Positions 34,450 to 41,266 of a stretch of DNA of 64,000 nucleotides are shown one piece after another. Origin of the DNA: Spirochaetales bacterium Spiro_02 (lineage in GTDB: Bacteria; Spirochaetota; Spirochaetia; Sphaerochaetales; Sphaerochaetaceae). The position numbers and the translations under genes were made by a program. The stretch lies in the NCBI GenBank assembly GCA_001604275.1, contig LVBD01000041.1:36345-100344 (forward strand), in the 5' to 3' direction. The notes below the pieces were generated by a model. The model was not told the origin of the DNA, did not search any database, and saw only the letters and a list, made by a program, of their open reading frames with translations. Positions within the stretch are counted from its first letter, which is position 1; the number at the start of each line of letters is the position of its first letter.

Positions 34450-34455
34450 TATAGT
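34450..34455 (+). promoter_or_regulatory. -10 box just before the DUF4197-like gene
   Basis: TATAGT ends 8 nt before the ATG at 34464; there is no Shine-Dalgarno sequence. The -35 region is weak. Confidence 0.4.
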
Positions 34456-34463
34456 CTGAAGCC

Positions 34464-35255
34464 ATGTGCGCAACCTGTTTGATTCGGACGATACGGCGAA
34501 ACAGCATTCTCGTCATGGCGGCGGTGTCGCTCGTCCTGACGATTCCTGCGTGCGCGCATGTCGATCCGAACGTAGATTCCTATTCCGCGCAAGAGCAAGC
34601 GAAGGCTGACTCGGCGATCAGGATGCTGCTGGAGAAAGCAGGCACCGCCGCCCCGGAGACCATGTTCGTCACCGCAGCGGGGATCGCCGATCTATCGGCT
34701 TACCTGCCCGCGGAGGCACAGTCCGTCATCGGGCAACTGGACATCATCCCCGGCTTCAGGACGGATTGCCAGCGCTGGCTCGCTGCCGTATACGAAGCTT
34801 GCACTTCGGTTTCCATGACCATCCCCAGTCGGATGGGACGGATCGTGCGATCGATGGAGATTCCAGAACCGATGTCGATCGTCAACGGCTCGACCACCAG
34901 CGCCACATCGTTGCTGGATGACACATGGTCGGACCAGCTTGAGCGGGAACTGACCGCGGAGTTGGAGGATCAGTTCGCACGAAAGCCGGAAAACGGAAGC
35001 AGCATCGATGAGCAATGGAACAGAATCGTGGAGAAATACGATATCTGGCGCAAGGCGCAGATGAATCTTTCGCCGTATTCGGGCAAGCCGGTACCGGCGC
35101 AAATCGGCGGGAATATCGCAAGCCATGTCGCGACGCTGATCAGCGACATGTTCTTCACCCAGATGGCGATCGAAGAGGACGCGATCAGGACGACGCCCAG
35201 ACCGCAGGACGACAGTCTCATCGCCCAGGTGTTCACGATTCCGGCACAGCCATGA
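34464..35255 (+). CDS. DUF4197-like lipoprotein
   Basis: A 263-residue exported protein. The signal peptide ends LTIPAC near residue 30, an acceptable spirochaetal lipobox. The mature protein is helical, with a pattern resembling DUF4197 (an alternating A/L-rich helix pair, then QMAIEEDAIRTTPRPQDDSLIAQVF at the end, like the IAEQEKAIRxDP terminus of the family). No enzymatic motif is visible. It sits 93 nt before the RarA fusion gene, which has its own promoter. The family call comes from the C-terminal pattern and is moderate. Confidence 0.6.
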   Translation: MCATCLIRTIRRNSILVMAAVSLVLTIPACAHVDPNVDSYSAQEQAKADSAIRMLLEKAGTAAPETMFVTAAGIADLSAYLPAEAQSVIGQLDIIPGFRTDCQRWLAAVYEACTSVSMTIPSRMGRIVRSMEIPEPMSIVNGSTTSATSLLDDTWSDQLERELTAELEDQFARKPENGSSIDEQWNRIVEKYDIWRKAQMNLSPYSGKPVPAQIGGNIASHVATLISDMFFTQMAIEEDAIRTTPRPQDDSLIAQVFTIPAQP

Positions 35256-35313
35256 AGATGTGCGCCAGGCACGGGGAGCCCATTGGCCGAAGGCATCGTT
35301 CCATGCAGATAGA

Positions 35314-35342
35314 TTGCACCCGTCCGAAGCTTCGGCTATAAT
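35314..35342 (+). promoter_or_regulatory. Predicted promoter giving a leaderless rarA-fusion mRNA
   Basis: TTGCAC (35314-35319), 17 bp, and a perfect TATAAT (35337-35342), ending 6 nt before the ATG at 35349. No Shine-Dalgarno sequence is present. Confidence 0.6.
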
Positions 35343-35348
35343 CCCGTC

Positions 35349-37652
35349 ATGGACCTTTTTGAACAAGCGACACACGAACACGGAACCGAGAATCAGCCCT
35401 TGGCATACAGGATGCGACCGAGATCGCTCGACGAATACATCGGCCAGGAACACATCATCGGGAAAGGCCGCTTGCTTCGCCGGGCTATCCAGGCGGACCA
35501 GCTTTCGTCCGTGATATTCTACGGTCCCCCCGGAACAGGAAAGACGACGCTTGCCCGGGTCATCGCAAACACGACGAAGAGCTATTTTGCCACGCTCAAC
35601 GCAGTACTGAGCGGCGTCAAGGAACTTCGCTATGAAATCGACCAGGCGAAGAGCCGGCTCGACCATTGGAACCAGCGGACGATCCTGTTCGTCGACGAGG
35701 TGCACCGATGGAACAAAAGCCAGCAGGACGCCCTGCTTCCATGGGTGGAGAACGGAACCTGCATCCTCATCGGTGCCACGACCGAAAACCCCTACTTCGA
35801 AGTCAACGCCGCTCTGGTCAGTCGCTCACGGATTTTCCAGTTGCTGCCGTTGACGGATACGGATCTGATGAACATCGCCCGCCAGGCGCTCGCCGACAAG
35901 GAACGGGGCTACGGAAATTTTTCCGTCACGTTCGAAGACGGGGCGCTGGAGCATCTGGTGGATATCGCAAACGGTGACGCAAGGTCGCTGCTCAACGCAC
36001 TGCAACTCGCCGTCGAAACTTCATCCGATGCGTTTCCCCCGCCGGCGGGTACCAAGATATATATCAGCAAGGCAGCCGCCGAAGAAAGTATCCAGCGCAA
36101 AGTGGTCCTCTACGATAAGGAGGGGGACTACCACTTCGATGTCATCAGCGCATTCATCAAGAGTCTGCGCGGCTCAGATCCCGACGCGGCGCTCTATTGG
36201 CTCGCAAGAATGGTCCATGCGGGCGAGGAGCCCCGTTTCATATTTCGACGGATGATGATCAGCGCATGCGAGGATGTCGGTCTTGCCGATCCGATGGCCA
36301 TAGCCGTCGTGGAAGCGGATGCGGCGGCGTTCGAACGGATCGGATTGCCCGAGGGCAGATTCCATCTGACCCATGCCGCTCTGTATCTTGCCACCGCGCC
36401 GAAATCGAATAGCGCGCTTGGCTTCTTCGATGCGTTGCATGCGGTCGAGGAAGAGGCGAAGGCGGAAGTTCCGAACCATCTGAAGGACGGGAACAGGGAC
36501 GCCAAGGGATTCGGCCATGGCGAAGGATACCTGTATCCCCATGCGTACAAGGACCACTGGGTCGCACAGCAGTATCTGCCCTCCGGGTTGCAGGGCAAGG
36601 TCTTCTATCAGCCGGGCTCACTCGGCTATGAAGCGAAGGTCCATGACGATGTACTGCGCCGCCGGGAAGCACAGCTCGAGTCGGCTTCCCCTGACGCGTT
36701 TCCCGAAAACCTCACCTATTCCCCCGAAGACAAGAAGCGGATGCAGTGGATCCAGCGGACGACCAGCGAACGTGGCGAACTGCTCCAGCGCCTTCGTGAC
36801 AAACTATATGGGAACCTGTCGCTTGCCAGACACAGCCGGGTGCTGGTCATCAACGCCGGACATGGGCTGTTGCTTTGGGAGGCGTTCCGGCAGACGCCGG
36901 AAGGGCTGGTCGTCGGCCTTGCGAAAACGAAGGAGCAGTACGATCATCTGCGCCATTACGCCGATACGCTCGACGCTCTGATGCAGCCGCAGCTGTATCA
37001 AGGCGAGGCGATCGATGTGCTTCCCCGACTTGAGACGGGGCTGGTGTTCGAAGCGATCGTGGGCAGGAACCTGCTGTCACGACTCCCGATCGACAAAGCG
37101 GTAATCCCGCTGCTCAAGGAACGGCTCGCGCCACATGGAACGATCTCGATCGCGGAGACCGTCCCGTCGGGAGGTTCTCGCCTCTCGCATTTTATCGATG
37201 GAAGCCACCAACGCCTCTTCGCTTTGCTGAGCAAAGCCGAAGACGCCATCTATTCCGATACATCCAATCCGCTGACGTGCTGGTCGGAATCCGATCTGCG
37301 GACGGCATTCGAAGAAGCGGGGTTCATTGTCGAGGCGCAGGCTGAAGATGATGCGGAACTGCGTGTCATTACCGAGCAGGATATCGAAAGATGGATCGCA
37401 AAATCGTATGCTCCGGCATTACGACGCTCCGGAGAAGTCGTGGAGACCGATCGGCTGGTCGAAGAACTCGCTCCCCTGCTCGCCGACCGTACGCTCAGAT
37501 GGAAGCATCGGATCGTCATCGTCAGGGCGATCATCGCGGACGAGGACGGACACGCAGAAACAAAGACGGCGAATCCGCGCCGGAAAACGAACTCCGCACA
37601 ATCCGAACGAGGGGCCAGGGCATGGAAGGAAACGGAAAAAAAGACTCGTTGA
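35349..37652 (+). CDS. RarA/MgsA AAA ATPase fused to a methyltransferase-like domain
   Basis: A 767-residue fusion. Residues 1 to about 440 are a complete RarA (MgsA/WRNIP1) replication-associated ATPase: [17 protein letters not shown], Walker [13 protein letters not shown], Walker [20 protein letters not shown], sensor 1 [12 protein letters not shown], and the tetramerisation domain ending in [19 protein letters not shown]. Residues from about 455 on match the unknown domain of RarA fusion proteins described in cyanobacteria; [19 protein letters not shown] and [11 protein letters not shown] have the look of a Rossmann methyltransferase core. A lysine-rich tail ends the protein. Confidence 0.88.
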   Translation: MDLFEQATHEHGTENQPLAYRMRPRSLDEYIGQEHIIGKGRLLRRAIQADQLSSVIFYGPPGTGKTTLARVIANTTKSYFATLNAVLSGVKELRYEIDQAKSRLDHWNQRTILFVDEVHRWNKSQQDALLPWVENGTCILIGATTENPYFEVNAALVSRSRIFQLLPLTDTDLMNIARQALADKERGYGNFSVTFEDGALEHLVDIANGDARSLLNALQLAVETSSDAFPPPAGTKIYISKAAAEESIQRKVVLYDKEGDYHFDVISAFIKSLRGSDPDAALYWLARMVHAGEEPRFIFRRMMISACEDVGLADPMAIAVVEADAAAFERIGLPEGRFHLTHAALYLATAPKSNSALGFFDALHAVEEEAKAEVPNHLKDGNRDAKGFGHGEGYLYPHAYKDHWVAQQYLPSGLQGKVFYQPGSLGYEAKVHDDVLRRREAQLESASPDAFPENLTYSPEDKKRMQWIQRTTSERGELLQRLRDKLYGNLSLARHSRVLVINAGHGLLLWEAFRQTPEGLVVGLAKTKEQYDHLRHYADTLDALMQPQLYQGEAIDVLPRLETGLVFEAIVGRNLLSRLPIDKAVIPLLKERLAPHGTISIAETVPSGGSRLSHFIDGSHQRLFALLSKAEDAIYSDTSNPLTCWSESDLRTAFEEAGFIVEAQAEDDAELRVITEQDIERWIAKSYAPALRRSGEVVETDRLVEELAPLLADRTLRWKHRIVIVRAIIADEDGHAETKTANPRRKTNSAQSERGARAWKETEKKTR

Positions 37653-37755
37653 GTTTTCATCTGTGGTGGTCGAAGGCTCAAGGGGTTGTAATTTTCTCTT
37701 AGGTAAACAAATACTTTCCGGCATGGCTTTTTTTCAGTTTTTTTGATTGCCGGAG

Positions 37756-37786
37756 TTGACAAAAGAGAACGTTTAGGGCATATTAT
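37756..37786 (+). promoter_or_regulatory. Predicted promoter of the tRNA operon
   Basis: TTGACA (37756-37761) and TATTAT (37781-37786) with a 19-bp spacer, longer than optimal, 45 bp before tRNA-His. Confidence 0.45.
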
Positions 37787-37830
37787 GGCACGTTGAATCG
37801 CACTGGTGAGCAGCCAAGCATCAGCTTCAT

Positions 37831-37903
37831 GGTGGAAGTAGTTCAATGGTAGAGCCCCAGGTTGTGGTCCTGGTTGTTGAGGGTTCGAGTCCCTTCTTCC
37901 ACC
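37831..37903 (+). tRNA. tRNA-His (GTG)
   Basis: Cloverleaf with acceptor GTGGAAG/CTTCCAC plus the extra G-1 paired to the discriminator C, the mark of tRNA-His. The anticodon loop reads TTGTGGT. First of five tRNA genes in one transcript; CCA is not encoded. Confidence 0.93.
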
Positions 37904-37940
37904 CTATTCCTTTAATCCGGGAAAATTGGGTGAATGGCAT

Positions 37941-38014
<74 letters not shown>

Positions 38015-38054
38015 AATGCGGTTTGGTTTTTTACATTACGAATGATTTTGTCTT

Positions 38055-38127
38055 GGGCCGCTAGCTCAGCTGGTAGAGCAGCAGACTCTTAATCTGCGGG
38101 TCAAAGGTTCGATCCCTTTGCGGCTCA
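38055..38127 (+). tRNA. tRNA-Lys (CTT)
   Basis: Acceptor GGGCCGC/GCGGCTC, D-loop AGCTCAGCTGGTAGAG, anticodon loop CTCTTAA (anticodon CTT), T-loop GGTTCGATCCC. Confidence 0.93.
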
Positions 38128-38164
38128 TATTTCTTGTCGGTACTTTGACGTAACGACATGCACC

Positions 38165-38247
38165 GCGAGAGTGGTGAAATTGGCAGACACGCTAGATTTA
38201 GGTTCTAGTACCTCAACGGTGTAGGGGTTCAAGTCCCCTCTCTCGCA
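38165..38247 (+). tRNA. tRNA-Leu (TAG)
   Basis: Class II tRNA with long variable arm. Acceptor GCGAGAG/CTCTCGC, anticodon stem CTAGA/TCTAG around loop TTTAGGT (anticodon TAG), T-loop GGTTCAAGTCC. Confidence 0.93.
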
Positions 38248-38284
38248 CTAGCCCTTGAATCCAAGCCGCAGGTCGGTCACTTCT

Positions 38285-38356
38285 GCGAGAGTAGCTCAGT
38301 GGTAGAGCTCCACCTTGCCAAGGTGGATGTCGCGGGTTCAAGTCCCGTCTCTCGCT
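38285..38356 (+). tRNA. tRNA-Gly (GCC)
   Basis: Acceptor GCGAGAG/CTCTCGC, anticodon stem CCACC/GGTGG with loop TTGCCAA (anticodon GCC), T-loop GGTTCAAGTCC, discriminator T. Last tRNA of the operon, directly followed by a terminator. Confidence 0.93.
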
Positions 38357-38364
38357 CGACTCAG

Positions 38365-38395
38365 ACACCTGTCCATTTTGGACAGGTGTTTTTTT
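38365..38395 (+). terminator. tRNA operon terminator
   Basis: ACACCTGTCC/GGACAGGTGT, 10-bp perfect stem with a 5-nt loop and seven T residues. Confidence 0.9.
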
Positions 38396-38486
38396 GTCCA
38401 TTCCCAAGTTGCTCAATGTTTATTTCTAGTAGCGAACAGGGAACACCCATGCTCCGGCCGAACCACGGATGTGGCCACGATGGACA

Positions 38487-39557
38487 TCAGACGTGGTAGC
38501 CGCGCCAGGTAGCTTCTTCGACAAAGAACCCTTCGCATTTCACGGAATCCAGAGGATAGTCCCAGCACCCCATCCGTTCGATCAATTCGCCGCCGAATCC
38601 GAGCTTGAAACGGGACAGACCCGACAGCGGATGGTGCCGCTGGTTCGGCGGGGCGATGCCGAATAGGTCGTAGGTCCTCGCTCCCAGTTCCTTGGCGCGG
38701 AGCATCGCGGCGAACTGCAGCGCGTAGGTCGACATCGACTCGCGCATCATGTCCGATGAAGCGCCGTACAGGTATGTCGCACGGTCATCGCTGATCGTCA
38801 GGAACATCGCGGAAAGCGGCACGCCGTCCAGCGAAGCGATCAGCAGTTCGAAACGGGCGTCCTTTTCCGGAGAACGGAACATCGCCTCGAACGAATCCCG
38901 GCCATGCTCCAGAATCCCGTTGCGCCGGGCCGTCTGCCTATATAAAGAAAGGAAGACAGGAAGATCCTGCTCTGTCCCGCGGATCACGTGGACACCCTTG
39001 CGCTGTGCAAGGCGAATGTTGTAGCGGGTCTTCCCTTTCATTCTGGAAAGGATATCCTCCTCCGACCCATCGAGGCTGACGAACGTGGTATGGGTCGGCA
39101 ACTGAGGTGAGCGGGAAGAACGGATATTGTGGTTGACCGTCCCCCAGTTCAGGCGCAGTTCGCGCAAGTCCGCGCTGACATCGTCGTCCCATCCCGCCTG
39201 CCAGGGCAGGTCGTACCGGATCAGGATGCAGTCGGAAGGGAGCTTCTCTCGCAACTGCTCGGAAAGCGATTCCATGAAATCGCCCTGCAAGTCTTCGTCG
39301 GGAGCAAGAAGCGGACCATAGGGAACATAGGCTATCGATTCTTCGCGGTTGATCTTGCGGGTCAGGACCAGAACGTCGTCCAGCACATACGAAGACGAAG
39401 GACGATCTCTCCTCAGTTCTTTTTCCCGGACGGCGATATCGAACGCAAGAGCGGAAAAGCCGAGGTTCCTCTTCACCGAAGACCAGAAGGCGGTCTGCTG
39501 CAGCAACGGCGTTACGAAGAGCTCGTCGGTTTCCTTTTGTTCGGTGCGGATGTACAT
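38487..39557 (-). CDS. FemAB/FmhB-like peptidyltransferase (lipid II aminoacyl transferase family)
   Basis: A 356-residue protein with the double GNAT fold of FemABX proteins: LLQQTAFWSSVKRNLGFSA, YVPYGPLL, LPTHTTFVSLDGSEEDILSRM, KTRYNIRLAQRKGVHV, and AMLRAKELGARTYDLFGI. FemABX enzymes add amino acids from aminoacyl-tRNA to the peptidoglycan side chain. Its gene lies next to the tRNA operon, which ends with tRNA-Gly and is transcribed towards it; this may be chance. Related acyltransferases of the same fold are an alternative. Confidence 0.82.
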   Translation of the reverse strand: MYIRTEQKETDELFVTPLLQQTAFWSSVKRNLGFSALAFDIAVREKELRRDRPSSSYVLDDVLVLTRKINREESIAYVPYGPLLAPDEDLQGDFMESLSEQLREKLPSDCILIRYDLPWQAGWDDDVSADLRELRLNWGTVNHNIRSSRSPQLPTHTTFVSLDGSEEDILSRMKGKTRYNIRLAQRKGVHVIRGTEQDLPVFLSLYRQTARRNGILEHGRDSFEAMFRSPEKDARFELLIASLDGVPLSAMFLTISDDRATYLYGASSDMMRESMSTYALQFAAMLRAKELGARTYDLFGIAPPNQRHHPLSGLSRFKLGFGGELIERMGCWDYPLDSVKCEGFFVEEATWRGYHV

Positions 39558-39642
39558 GGCATGTCAACCATAGCAGTGAAAGCGGAAAGGTGCAACCGCC
39601 CGTCCGACACCGCCGCCATTCCTACTTGCAGACAGGTGGGGA

Positions 39643-40359
39643 TCATAACGAAACCGGATCGTAGATCTGCGTATCACCGCTGATCGTCGCTTTGATGGAA
39701 TTGCTGATGATCGCTTGGGCCCGCCCGCCGTCGCGCAAGCGGATCGCCGCTAGAAGCTCCTCGTTACGCCGGATCATCCCTTCCGTCCCGTACAGGGAGA
39801 AGTACCGCTCCCACAGCACCGTGATCGGTAGCTTGAACGAACAGAAGAACAGCGGCAGCAGCGTGTTGCCGGAAAAACCGCTGAGCATATGGTCGAAGTC
39901 GTAGCTGAGGCGCGCCGCCTCACGAGGCGGCGTATCGGACGATATCCTTCCGCTCTGCTCCTCCAGCCTCACGATCTGCTGTTCCGTCATGATCGGAACA
40001 GCCTTCTCCAAGCCGAAGTTCAAAAGGACACCCCGCAACTCCAGGATCGAGCGGATTTCATCGGGTGGAAGCTGTCCTCCGTTATACGACATGATCGAAA
40101 CCAGTATCTCGAGCGTTCCGTCCTTATGATAGTCGGCCACGTACGTACCCTGCCGCGGCTTGATCTCGAGGAATCCTTTGCGAGCCATTTCCACGATCCC
40201 GTCGTTGACAGCCGAACGACTGATCTGCATCATGTTGGCCAATTCTCGTTCGGGCGGCAGCCGATCGCCGATATGCAGCTCGCCCGACAGGATCATCCCC
40301 TCCAGCTCCTTGATGAACAGCTCCTTGAGCGTGGGAGCGATAAGTTTCCTATAAGCCAT
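39643..40359 (-). CDS. GntR-family regulator, FadR subfamily
   Basis: A 238-residue regulator. The winged helix (1-75) has ELEGMILSGELHIGDRLPPE, RELANMMQISRSAVNDGIVE and GFLEIKPRQGTYVADY. An all-helical FadR/FCD-like C-terminal domain follows (about 95-230) with EIRSILELRGVLLNFGLEKA. The ATG at 40359 follows GGAGG. It is divergent from the hypB operon and both promoters carry TGGT-N3-ACCA palindromes, so it most likely represses itself and that operon in response to a small acid-type effector. Confidence 0.88.
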   Translation of the reverse strand: MAYRKLIAPTLKELFIKELEGMILSGELHIGDRLPPERELANMMQISRSAVNDGIVEMARKGFLEIKPRQGTYVADYHKDGTLEILVSIMSYNGGQLPPDEIRSILELRGVLLNFGLEKAVPIMTEQQIVRLEEQSGRISSDTPPREAARLSYDFDHMLSGFSGNTLLPLFFCSFKLPITVLWERYFSLYGTEGMIRRNEELLAAIRLRDGGRAQAIISNSIKATISGDTQIYDPVSL

Positions 40360-40377
40360 AGCACCTCCAAACTGACA

Positions 40378-40390
40378 GTGGTTTAACCAC
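40378..40390. promoter_or_regulatory. GntR operator 1
   Basis: GTGGTTTAACCAC, a perfect palindrome around TGGT-N3-ACCA, the FadR/PdhR-type half-site. It lies 18 bp before the regulator's start and a little downstream of its predicted transcription start, which suits autorepression. Confidence 0.7.
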
Positions 40391-40405
40391 ATACCACACA
40401 AAAGT

Positions 40406-40434
40406 ATGATACAGCTTATAGCGATATCAGTCAA
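40406..40434 (-). promoter_or_regulatory. Predicted promoter of the GntR gene
   Basis: On the minus strand TTGACT (40429-40434), 17 bp, TATCAT (40406-40411). Operator 1 follows about 15 bp after the -10 box. Confidence 0.6.
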
Positions 40435-40471
40435 TAAAATACTTGATATTAAAGAAGATGTATACTAATTA

Positions 40472-40501
40472 TTGCATTATCGATAAAAAAGGTGCTATTA
40501 T
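40472..40501 (+). promoter_or_regulatory. Predicted promoter of the hypB operon
   Basis: TTGCAT (40472-40477), 18 bp, TATTAT (40496-40501). The transcription start would be about 40508, at the edge of operator 2. Confidence 0.55.
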
Positions 40502-40508
40502 ATATTCA

Positions 40509-40523
40509 TCTGGTTAGACCAGA
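40509..40523. promoter_or_regulatory. GntR operator 2
   Basis: TCTGGTTAGACCAGA, a perfect palindrome with the same TGGT-N3-ACCA core as operator 1. It covers about +1 to +15 of the hypB operon, a repressor position. Confidence 0.72.
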
Positions 40524-40555
40524 TTCCCATCGACATGCGTTTTGGAGTGCACAAC

Positions 40556-41266
40556 ATGGTCAAAGTCTATGAAATCAAGCAGAGAGTGCTGGCGAACAAC
40601 GACAGCGAAGCGGACGCCCTCCGCTCGGAACTGAAACAGGAAAGGAAATTCCTTCTCAACCTCATGTCCTCCCCGGGGTCGGGCAAGACCTCGGTTCTGA
40701 TGAAGACGATCGCCTTACTGAAGGACGACCTGAAAATAGGCGTGATGGAGGCGGACATCGATTCGGCCGTCGACGCCCAGACGATCGCCACTACCGGAGC
40801 AAAGGTCGTGCAGCTCCATACCGGAGGCATGTGCCACCTCGACGCCGGCATGACGCGACAGGGGCTGGAAGCGCTCGATACGGACGGACTTGACCTCGCC
40901 ATCCTCGAAAACGTGGGGAACCTCGTCTGTCCGGCGGAATTCGATACCGGTGCGGTGAAGAACGCCATGATCCTCAGCGTCCCCGAAGGTGACGACAAGC
41001 CGCTCAAGTATCCGCTCATGTTCACCATCTGCTCCGTGTTGCTGATCAACAAGATCGACGTGCTGCCCTACTTCGACTTCGACCTCGATCTCTGCATCGG
41101 ACGCGTCAAGGAACTGAATCCTGATATCACGGTCATTCCCGTATCGGCGAAAACCGGAGAGGGGATCGACGAATGGGCCGCATGGCTGAAAAACGAAGTC
41201 ACGGCATGGCGGGATACTTCATCATCCGAAACGATTATCGCGAAAAACAAGGAATACGACAAATGA
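40556..41266 (+). CDS. hypB: Nickel-incorporation GTPase HypB
   Basis: GTPase that delivers nickel to [NiFe]-hydrogenase and, in some organisms, other nickel enzymes. Of 236 residues, the P-loop MSSPGSGKTS lies at 38-47, the metal-site GGMCHLDAGM holds C93 and H94, and guanine specificity comes from LINKIDVL. There is no N-terminal His-rich or CxxCGC nickel store. The start has GGAG 8 nt upstream. It is the first gene of an operon with an oxidoreductase, hypA, a membrane protein and a methyltransferase; no hydrogenase subunit or hypCDEF is in the window. Confidence 0.93.
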   Translation: MVKVYEIKQRVLANNDSEADALRSELKQERKFLLNLMSSPGSGKTSVLMKTIALLKDDLKIGVMEADIDSAVDAQTIATTGAKVVQLHTGGMCHLDAGMTRQGLEALDTDGLDLAILENVGNLVCPAEFDTGAVKNAMILSVPEGDDKPLKYPLMFTICSVLLINKIDVLPYFDFDLDLCIGRVKELNPDITVIPVSAKTGEGIDEWAAWLKNEVTAWRDTSSSETIIAKNKEYDK

